This document shows positions 29,900 through 37,412 of a stretch of 64,000 nt of DNA, one piece after another. Source of the stretch: Prorocentrum cordatum (taxonomy: Eukaryota; Sar; Dinophyceae; Prorocentrales; Prorocentraceae); NCBI GenBank assembly GCA_963575745.1, contig CAUYUJ010000348.1:267710-331709 (forward strand). The letters run 5' to 3'. The notes beneath the pieces were generated by a model. That model was not told the DNA's origin. It saw nothing but the letters and a program-made list of their open reading frames with translations, and ran no database searches. The position numbers were made by a program, and so were the translations under genes. Numbering within the stretch: the first letter of the stretch is position 1; each line of letters opens with the position of its first letter.

Positions 29900-30810
29900 A
29901 TCTTCGAGCGCTCCAAGACTACCCAAGAAGCCCCGAAAAGCACCCTAGGACTGCCCAGGAAGCCCCCAGGGGGCCCCAGGGCCCAAGAGGAACCCCAGAA
30001 GGCCCAAGAGGCACCCAAGAGGGCCCCAAGACGGCCTCTGAACTACAGTGGGGGGGCGGTGGCGGGATCCAAAAAACTCTCCCTGGGGCTTCGACCCGTC
30101 CCGGCGGCCACCCGGAAAGGACCGCAAAATGTATATGTCAATGTCTCTCCGTTCCAATATGGCCCAAGATGGCTTTTAAGACGGCTCAAATGGCCCGAGA
30201 CGGCACCTAAGTTCGCCCGAGATGGCCAGTTATGGCCTCCAAGACGGCCCAAGAGGGTCCAAGATGCCGCCAAGTCCGCCCAAGAAGTTTCCAACATGGT
30301 CCAATATGGCATCAAGATGGCCCAATCCGGCCCAAGAGGCCCCCAAGAGGCCTCCAAGACGGCCCAAGAAGCCTCCAAGAGGTCCTCCGGGAAGGCCCGA
30401 AGAGGCAACAATCATTGATATTCCTTAGGTTTTGAAGGGATTTTGGCATTTGCTTCTCTTCGGTTCTCCAACGGCCCGAGACGGCCCAAGAGCCCCAAAA
30501 TATCGCCCCGAGATCGCCCAAGAGGCCTCCAAGATGGCCCCAGATCGGCCCAAGAAGCCCCGAAGACGGCCCAAGGGTGGCCCCAAGACGGCCCAAGGGT
30601 GGCCTCCAAGACGCCCAAGAGGCCTCCAAGACGGCCCTGGAGCACCCCAAGAAGGCCCCAAGACGACTTCCGATGGCGTCAGACGCGCCAGAAATGCCCC
30701 AAGACGGCCAAAAAGGCCCCCGAGAACCCCCAAAGGCCCCCAAGAGGCCCAAGGCGGCTCCCAAGATGCCTCCCAGGAGGCCCCAAGAGTGAGCCCCAGA
30801 GGATCCCAAG
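29900..30810. repeat. Inverted G-rich tract (CCCAAGA on plus)
   Basis: The repeat is read as GGCCCAAGAGGCC on the plus strand, opposite to all other long tracts of the left block. The core at 30,405-30,475 (ATTGATATTCCTTAGG, TTTGCTTCTCTTCGG) is also inverted. Confidence 0.8.
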
Positions 30811-30812
30811 AT

Positions 30813-30900
30813 GCCCCCTCCTCCTCCTCCTCCTCCTCCTCCTCCTCCTCCTCCTCCTCCTCCTCCTCCTCCTCCTCCTCCTCCTCCTCCTCCTCCTCCT
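30813..30900. repeat. (CCT)n microsatellite
   Basis: Pure CCT triplets, about 88 bp. Confidence 0.9.
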
Positions 30901-30984
30901 AATCTTCCCCGCCATCCTCCCCCAAGTGTTCCCCGACGGGTTTCTACAATGGCTGGGGAACACGTGGCCCGATAGCTTGGCAGA

Positions 30985-31067
30985 GTTTTTTGCCACTACA
31001 CTCGGCCACATGGGCGATTCCAAAAGGCAGGGGGCGACGGTGATTCGCTGTAGGCATCTTCGATCAA
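30985..31067 (-). other. Conserved PPR-flanking segment (RRCLQRITVAPCL)
   Basis: Continues in frame from the PPR pair on its 5' side. Matches 16,411-16,500 (GAATCACCGYCGCCCCCTGC). Could be a C-terminal non-PPR exon part. Confidence 0.45.
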
Positions 31068-31277
31068 ATACGTTGTGCTCTAGCGTCGCCTCCGAAATCT
31101 CGGTCAGCAGCGCCAGCGCCCGCTGCCACTGATCTCCCTTCGCGCATGCGCTGATCCCAGCGCTGTAGCTGATGACGTTGGGCTCCAGCTTCGCCTCCCG
31201 CATCTCGGTCAGCAGCGCCAGCGCCCGCTGCCACTGATCGCCCTTCGCGCACGCGCTGATCCCAGAATTGTAGCTGA
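31068..31277 (-). CDS. Two tandem PPR modules (one exon)
   Basis: Minus strand: SYNSGISACAKGDQWQRALA with LLTEMREAKLEPNVI, then SYSAGISACAKGDQWQRALA with LLTEISEATLEHNV, followed in frame by FDRRCLQRITVAPC. The two motifs differ at few positions, implying recent duplication. TAG lies at 31,278-31,280, hairpin 13 nt on. The longest continuous PPR frame of the window together with the one at 10,712, and the only one continuing in frame into a non-PPR segment. RNA-binding role by family; organelle targeting is inferred. Confidence 0.65.
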
Positions 31278-31290
31278 CTAGGGCAGACCC

Positions 31291-31306
31291 GTGAACTACC
31301 GTCCAC
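31291..31306 (-). promoter_or_regulatory. 3' splice-site hairpin, family B
   Basis: GTGAAC-TACC-GTCCAC. On the minus-strand RNA the changed base gives a G-U wobble, so the stem is kept. 13 nt from the module edge. Confidence 0.65.
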
Positions 31307-31394
31307 GAATGCCAGAGGATTGAGCGTGCGCTCGTTGCTGCTTATTGCTTCAGGGTGCGCTGTTTGCTTGATGATCCTGACGGCCTCTGGAGCA

Positions 31395-31399
31395 GCGCT

Positions 31400-31477
<78 letters not shown>
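31395..31477. repeat. (AGC)n microsatellite
   Basis: Pure AGC triplets within intron family B. Confidence 0.9.
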
Positions 31478-31479
<2 letters not shown>

Positions 31480-32070
31480 CTGGAGAGCCTCTAGGAGCCT
31501 CTTGAGAGCTCTTGGGGGCGCCTGTGAAGCCTTCTGGGAGCCTCTGGAGGGCGCCCAGTGGCCTCTTGGGAGCGCCTCCGGGGCCTTCTGGGGGCCTCTC
31601 GGGGGAGTCTTGGAGCCTTGCTGGCCGTGGAGGAGCCCGGGGGGGGGGGGGGAAGCGCTCCGAACTGGACCCTGGGGCCGTCTTGGGGGGCCCGGGAGCT
31701 CGATCGGGGGCCTCTGGGGCCGTCTTGGGGGCTCTCTTGGAGGCCCCCCGGGCAGCATGGGCCCGATTTCGGACGCCCGCAGTGCCATGGTGGGCGTCTT
31801 GGGGCGGGCGGGAGGAGCACCACCGGAAACGTCAAAAACCATCAAAATGATCGATAGTTTTGCGGCCTCGGGGCCCTCGTGGGGGTCCCCTGGGAGCTCC
31901 ATGGAAACTCGTGGGGGCCCTGCGAGCCCGTCCTGGGGCCCTCTCGGGCTCGCTGGGCAGCTTCCGGGAGACTCTCGAGGCCTCCGCGTCGGGGCCCTCA
32001 TGGGCTGTCCCGGGGCTGTCCTGGGCCGGGACGGCGTCACCCCACGGGCGGGGCCCCCGGGGCGCCGCCG
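31480..32070. repeat. G-rich tract, duplicate of 12,640-13,265
   Basis: Co-linear with the earlier copy through GGCGTCTTGGGGCGGGCGGG and the core to the GGGCGGGGCCCCCGGGGCGC end. Confidence 0.8.
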
Positions 32071-32077
32071 CGGGTGA

Positions 32078-32130
32078 CCATCGCTCGCCCTTGTCGCACG
32101 CGCAAATGCCCGGTATTGTAGTATAGATGG
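32078..32130 (-). pseudogene. Decayed PPR module
   Basis: Minus strand IYTTIPGICACDKGERW, frameshifted as at 13,272. The acceptor TAG is lost here. Confidence 0.6.
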
Positions 32131-32149
32131 TGATGACGAGTGTGAACCA

Positions 32150-32162
32150 ATGGAAAATCCAC
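32150..32162 (-). promoter_or_regulatory. Degraded 3' splice-site hairpin, family D
   Basis: TGGA-AAA-TCCA with the outer pairs lost on one side; flank as at 19,843. Confidence 0.5.
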
Positions 32163-32394
32163 GGCTGGCAGGTCATGGTGTCGATTCCAAACGCGTATAT
32201 GTCGCCGACGCCTGCGGGCTTGCTCCAGGGTCCACTGCAGATTTCGGGCTCTGGGGCTGGTGGCTGTCTTTGAGTTTCTCGTGAGTCTAGGCAATCTCGG
32301 AGTGGTCCCTGTAGGGTTCTTGTGGCATTGAAGGCTTCCCGCAGTCCAGTCTCGCTGCAGCCTCATGCAGGAAGAGGCAGAGGAGCCCAGCGTA

Positions 32395-32470
32395 GAGAGA
32401 GGACGAGGCGGAGGAGGAGGAGGAGGCGGAGGAGGAGGAGGAGGAGGAGGAGGAGGAGGAGGAGGAGAAA
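32395..32470. repeat. (GGA)n microsatellite
   Basis: GGA/GGC triplets in a longer purine-rich zone. Confidence 0.8.
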
Positions 32471-33035
32471 GCGGTACTGGAGATGGGAGGAGTGCAGGCT
32501 CCCACAGGAGGAATCCGGGGTAAAGAAGATAGCAGAAGGTTACCCTTGTAACCCCAAATCGGAAGGGGGGGTGTAGGAGGGAGAAAGCAGTCCGCAGAGA
32601 GGGAGGTGCAGGCTCGCAGACGAGGAAGCCAGGGAAGAGAAGAGAGAAACAAGTCCCCCTTGTCACCCATGATCGCTTGGAGGAGGCCCGAGACGCGCTG
32701 GGGGACGGGGGGGGGCGAGGAGGAGGGAGTGAGCAGTATGAGTGAGCAGGAGGTCGAAGAGGACGAGAGTAGCTGTGGAGCGAGGGCGGTCTGTGGATTT
32801 CTTTGGAGGCTTTCAGAGACAGACGTGGGTGCGGGTGCTGCTGCAGCAGGGCTCCCAGGTGTCTACATGGCCCTTGTGCCACCCCGAATCAGCTGTGTGG
32901 GGGCACCAGAGTGGCTGGAGCTTGAAGACAGGGAAGCCCAGGAGAAGAATCAGGAGGAGGGAGGGAGGGAGGAGGAGTGAGAGAAGAGAGCTGAACGGGG
33001 AGGCTCATTGGACCTTGTTATGGCTAAGAGGCTTT
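32471..33035. other. Purine-rich, no gene recognised
   Basis: Two diverged copies of a roughly 105-bp phrase (GGAGGNNTGCAGGCTC, CCCTTGTNACCC at 32,480 and 32,605). Otherwise featureless. Confidence 0.4.
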
Positions 33036-33039
33036 GTTG

Positions 33040-34100
33040 AAGGCTACCTGGGAGGCACAAGGGCGGGAAGCTCTCTTGGGAGCTCCGTCGGAATTATCGG
33101 AGTATCTTGGGATGGTCTGGGGCGCCTCGGAGTGGTCGGGGCTTCTTTCAAGGTCCGCGGCATTATTTGGGACTTCTGGGGTTCAAGAGACGGCGAAAGG
33201 GTCCTGTGGCTGTGGCGCTCTGCTTAAAGCTCCTTGGCAAGTGTCGGAGCCTCTTGGGAGACTCTGGGGCATCGGAGTGGTCCTGGAAAAGAGTGGTCCT
33301 GGGAAGGTTCTTGGCCCGTTGGGACCTGCGGGAGGCCCGTCGTCTGGACTGTCTTCGGCCCCTCTTGGATGCCTCTTGGGAGTCTTCCTGGAGCCTCTGG
33401 GGCGTTTCTGGGGGCATTTGGGAGCGCTCTTGGGCCGTCGTGGGGTCTTGTAGGGACGTCCTGGGGCCACCTGGGAGGGCTGTTGATGTTGGAAGTCTTA
33501 AGACGTCTGGGGGCTATGTTGGATGGTTCGCGCCGTCTGGGAGCCGCTCGAGCCCTCTTCGGCAGCTCTTGGGGCACTCTTGGGCCATTTGGGGGATCTC
33601 CTGAGCCGTCTCTGGGGCCTCGCGGGCTGTTCTTGGAACTAGGTTTGGGACCTGTTGGGCAGCTGCTAGGGACATCTTGGGATTGTTTTGGAGGCCACCG
33701 GGAGCTCTGTGAGGCTGTCGTGGGCTTCTCTTGGGCAATCTTCGGGCACTCTGGGGCCGTCTTGGGGCACTTGGCGGGGCCTCCTGGACTGTCTTTTGGG
33801 GATCTGGGATGGCCCTGAAGCCGTCTGGGGCCGTTACCTTTGGAAACCGAAAGAACATCTGCGATTTTGGTCTCGGTGGACCGTCATCGGGTTCTGATTC
33901 GACTGTTTTCGAAGGCACGTGGCCAGTCGTCGGGCCGTCTTGGGCTGTCATGGGGCTTCGTTCGGGTTCTCTTGGGGCGTCCTCGCACGGTCTGGAGCGT
34001 CTCAGAGCTGTCTTGGGGCTGTCAGAGGCCGTCTTGGGGCCTCCGATGGGCTCTCTAGAGCCGTCGGAGAGCGCCGGGGCGCTTCGGGCGTTTGGTAACA
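33040..34100. repeat. CTTGGGGCC-type G-rich tract
   Basis: Longer-spaced variant (TCTTGGGAGTCTTCCTGG) with a core at 33,835-33,905 (GAAACCGAAAGAACATC, GCGATTTTGGTC). Confidence 0.7.
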
Positions 34101-34119
34101 ACTCGCGACCTTTTCGCTC

Positions 34120-34155
34120 CTTTGGCACACGCAACGACAAGAATTGTAGTACAGA
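34120..34155 (-). pseudogene. Decayed PPR module, 5'-most of the block
   Basis: Minus strand LYYNSCRCVCQRSEKVAS, worn PPR start. It abuts TAG (34,156-34,158) and begins TCT-GTACTAC, like 18,655. Confidence 0.5.
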
Positions 34156-34168
34156 CTAGGGCTGACCC

Positions 34169-34184
34169 GTGGACTACCGTCCAC
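34169..34184 (-). promoter_or_regulatory. 3' splice-site hairpin, family B
   Basis: Perfect GTGGAC-TACC-GTCCAC, 13 nt from the module edge. Confidence 0.7.
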
Positions 34185-34307
34185 GAGTGCCAGTGGTCAG
34201 AGTGCGCTCGCTGCTGCTCACTGCTTTAGGGTGCGCTGTTTGCTTGATGATTCTGGCGACGTCCAGAGCAGGGCTAGCAGTGTCAGCGGCAGCAGATCCA
34301 GGGGCAT

Positions 34308-34314
34308 GGGCAGT

Positions 34315-34383
<69 letters not shown>

Positions 34384-34385
34384 GC
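34308..34385. repeat. (AGC)n microsatellite
   Basis: AGC triplets in the family B position, after GACGTCCAGAGCAGGGC. Confidence 0.9.
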
Positions 34386-34484
34386 GGCTCCAGCAGCAGC
34401 GGAAGCAGCTTCAGCAGCAACAGCAGGGGGGCCTGTGGCGGAGGAGAGCGACGACGGGGAGGAGAAGGAGGAGGCCCTAGATAA

Positions 34485-34595
34485 TTGGAACAACGTTCCC
34501 AGGGGTCCGCGGCTGGATCAGAGAGCTACGTTCTGCAAACCCTCCTGAGCGAGAGGTGTCACAAGAGGTGTGGAGTGCGGTTGTCTCAAAATCAC
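34485..34595. mobile_element. Half copy of the 150-bp inverted-repeat element
   Basis: Matches 15,438-15,540 (CAACGTTCCCAGGGGTCC, GAGGTGTCACAAGAGGTG). The left inverted end is absent although the flanking sequence further left matches 15,330-15,389. Confidence 0.55.
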
Positions 34596-34684
34596 CTGAT
34601 GCGCTCGAGGAGCCAATCGGGGCAGTCTCGACGGAGCTGCTCGAGGCCTTCTGGGCCCGTGGGGTCTCGCTTTTCCTAGCTATC

Positions 34685-34960
34685 CTGTGGTGTTGGGTCC
34701 TCGTTTTGAAGAAACAGCGCCCCGCGTTCTCCTTCCTCCTACTCCTCCCGCTGCATCCTCCCTCCTCCCTACTCTCACTCCTGCCTCTGCCCCCCGCCAC
34801 GGATTATGTAAGCCTGCGCAGCCATTGGTCTTCCTTCGCTTCAATGTCCAACCATCCTGAGGTGTTGGGTCCTCGTTTCGAAGAAACAGCGCCCCGCGTC
34901 CCACCTCCTTCCTCCCGCCTCCTCTCTCCTCCCAGCCCTGCCTCGGCCCTGCGCATGTCA
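34685..34960. repeat. 170-bp tandem unit with GGGTCCTCGTTTTGAAG
   Basis: Two copies (34,690 and 34,860) of GGTGTTGGGTCCTCGTTT and GAAGAAACAGCGCCCCGCG. The same phrase opens the satellite at 46,228. Confidence 0.8.
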
Positions 34961-35560
34961 ACCATTGTGGCACACCCCTCACACGTTCTGTGGCCCCATA
35001 CGGAGCTCCAACTCAGGTCTGGCGCAGTTCGCATGTGTGCGTCACCCGCGTTTCGGCACACCCCTCACACGCTTCGTGGCCCATACAGAGCTCCACCAAA
35101 GGCCCCAGTGGCGCAGTTCGCATGTGGGCGTCACCCCCATGTCGGCACACCCCTCACACGCTTCGCGGCCCATAAAGGGGCTCCACCGTAAGGCCCTAAA
35201 GGCACAGTTCGCATATGGGCGTCACCCCGGTTTCAGCACAACCCTCATACGCTTCGTGGTCCCAAAGGGAACTCCACCGAAAGCTCCGGTGGCACAGGCC
35301 CCAAAGGGAGCTCCACCGAAAGATCCGGTGGCACAATCCGCATGGCATACCCGCACCCGATTCGGCATACCCTCAAACGTTTCATGGCCCCATAGGGGAC
35401 TCCACCGAAGGCCTCAGTGACACAGTTCGCATGGTGCACACGCACCCGATTCGGCACACCTCTCTCACACGCTTCGTAGCCCCGTAGGGAGCTCTACCGC
35501 TGTCCCCCGCGGCACAGTCCGAATGGCGTACATGCGCCCGATTCGGCACACCGAGCCCGG
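34961..35560. repeat. 89-90-bp satellite, array 1
   Basis: Units with TTCGCATGTGGGCGTCACCC, TCGGCACACCCCTCACACGC and TTCGTGGCCCATA; period about 90 bp (TTCGCAT at 35,117 and 35,207). Same family as 46,330-47,345. Confidence 0.85.
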
Positions 35561-35659
35561 GCCCCTTGATTCCCTGGAGCCGCGCATGGAGAAAGACTGA
35601 GCGCGCGAAGGGACGGCGGAACTCGGGAATCTTCTGACCCGGGTCAATCCAGACCCGGT

Positions 35660-35810
35660 TCAGCCAGGCCTTGCAGAATCCTGCAAGGTCCTGCAAGATC
35701 CTGCACCCAAACCTGGATCAGTGCGAAGGATCCTGCAAGATCCTGCAAAATCCTGCACCCAAACCCGGGTAAATGCAACCCTGTTCGCGCAGGATCCTGC
35801 AAGATCGGGC
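35660..35810. repeat. 10-bp repeat AGATCCTGCA
   Basis: AATCCTGCA/AGATCCTGCA units with spacers CCCAAACCTGG. Confidence 0.85.
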
Positions 35811-35869
35811 GCTCTGGCTGACCCCCGTTTGCAGTGACCCCCGTCTCAAGGCTCCCGAGGAAGGCTGGA

Positions 35870-36235
35870 ACGGCTGCGCCTCTGCCGGGCGGAAGCTCGG
35901 CGGAGGTGAAAGATGCCCCCCCCCTGCCCCCCTCGAGGTTCACGGCTCGCTGGCCCTGGGGGCCTTTCCTCGTCGCCGCGGCTGGGCCCAGCTCGGGAAA
36001 CTCGTGCGCTTGACCCTGGGAGGGGTCCGGAGACCGAGCTTGAGCGGATATCCCTCCTCTCGCCCTCCCTTTGCACGAGCAGAGCGGAAAGGGAGAGAGA
36101 GGGGAGGAGGTGGAGGAAGAAGAGGAGAAGAGGGAGGAGGGGGAGGCGAAGGCGAGGAGGATGAGGAGGAAGAGGAAGAGGGTGATCATCACGAGGACTA
36201 AGAGGGCGAGGGGCGTGCCGCCAAGTGCGCGGCCG
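35870..36235. other. Unassigned, with GGAGGAGG purine tract
   Basis: 36,090-36,200 is GAGGAGGAAGAGG simple sequence. No gene recognised. Confidence 0.4.
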
Positions 36236-36525
36236 TTGTGTGTCCATTTCCTTCCCTGCTGTTTTGCCTCCCGCACCGCTTTGTCACACCTTCTTTTACG
36301 TAGCGTGCCTGCTTGCCGCGCCAGAGGTGGCCGAGCCCCGTGCGCCGCCATTTCGTGATACTTTTCCTCACCGCCCTGAGCGCGGCCGGTTCGTGACCAT
36401 TTCCTTCCCTGCTGTTTGTTTCGCCCACACCGCTTTGTTGCACATTGTTCTGCGTAGCGTGCCCGCTTGCCACGCCGAAGGTGGCCGAGCCCCGTGCGCC
36501 ACCATGTTGTGCCCATTTCCTTCCC
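36236..36525. repeat. Tandem repeat of CCATTTCCTTCCCTGCTGTTT
   Basis: Nearly three units (about 155 then 108 bp apart) containing ACCGCTTTGT, GTAGCGTGCCYGCTTGCC and GGTGGCCGAGCCCCGTGCGC. Confidence 0.8.
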
Positions 36526-36711
36526 TGTGTTTGTCCTTTTGCTGGCCTCGTCCTTCATCTCACCTTTGAGACTTCCTGGCCTCGTCAGTAAGCTCGCTGG
36601 GCAGAAAGGCCCAAACTATGCAAATCTTATTCGAAATGTACGAATTCAGATTACAAAACAGCGAACCCAAAACATAGCCCCTCACGAAATGCCCGTGGGC
36701 AGAGGTGCCAC

Positions 36712-36778
36712 GAGGCGGCAGCTGCGCCGATGGGGCCAGCCGCAGCTGCGGCGACCCTATCGGCGCAGCTGCCGCCTC
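36712..36778. other. Inverted repeat with 24-bp arms
   Basis: Left arm 36,712-36,735 (GAGGCGGCAGCTGCGCCGAT + GGGG), right arm 36,755-36,778, the exact inverse except one G/T position. The 19-nt loop holds a second palindrome, CCGCAGCTGCGG. Could form a cruciform or, if transcribed, a very stable RNA hairpin. Lies in the divergent zone, about 640 bp before the next gene. Confidence 0.85.
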
Positions 36779-36799
36779 CCCCCGCGACCGCAACCAAAC

Positions 36800-37326
36800 C
36801 CCGCCCCCCCCGCAACCACAACCAAACTCGCGGTATCCATGTGATCACCATCGCCACCATCTATATCCTCCCTCTCCTCCTCCTCTTTCTTTGCGTTGTC
36901 CTCCACCATGGCTGCGAGTCCTCCACATGCGTGTGCTAATGTGTATATTATCCCTTCCTGTTCGCTCCGAACCCGTATGGCATTTCGTTGTATACTTTTT
37001 ATGCATTCACGATGGCCCCGCCATCATCCTCTCACAAGTATCGTCGCGCTCCGTAGGGTGCCTGGCGCGTTTTTCGCTGGTGCTGGTGACGTCAGTCTCG
37101 AGCGGGAGCCGAATCCCAGATCAAATTGTGAGGTTGTCTCCAGCGGGTGCGTCATAACAGAGTGAATTGCGAAGGAGTATCGGGCGCACCCCCCATCTCA
37201 TCTGCGTGGGCCCATTCGAGGTTAAGAACTCATGGCGGCCACCAGAAGCGCCATAGGATTGAACGTGCGGGGCACTTTACGAATGTGTCTCTGGGGCTTG
37301 TTCGGAGAGCCTTGGCGGGGGGAGCT
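36800..37326. other. Probable promoter/5' region of the plus-strand block
   Basis: No repeat and no credible frame. Dinoflagellate promoters lack a motif I could verify. The only signals are the relict leader and acceptor further right. Confidence 0.3.
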
Positions 37327-37348
37327 TCCGTAACCGTTTTGGCTCAAA
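37327..37348 (+). other. Relict spliced leader (DinoSL)
   Basis: TCCGTAACCGTTTTGGCTCA + AA. Against the known 22-nt DinoSL it differs at positions 7 (G to A), 10 (A to G) and 22 (G to A) only. In dinoflagellates such genomic leaders mark genes that passed through a trans-spliced mRNA and were reinserted. Lies 65 nt before the start codon. Confidence 0.75.
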
Positions 37349-37356
37349 CAAGCCTT

Positions 37357-37377
37357 TCATTTTTGTTTGTTTCACAG
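37357..37377 (+). promoter_or_regulatory. Probable current trans-splice acceptor
   Basis: A T-rich run (TCATTTTTGTTTGTTTCAC) ending in AG at 37,376-37,377, 35 nt before the ATG and after the relict leader. The best pyrimidine tract in the vicinity. Confidence 0.55.
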
Positions 37378-37412
37378 CCTTCACTCATGTGTGAGTGCGG
37401 TTCGGGCCCTTG

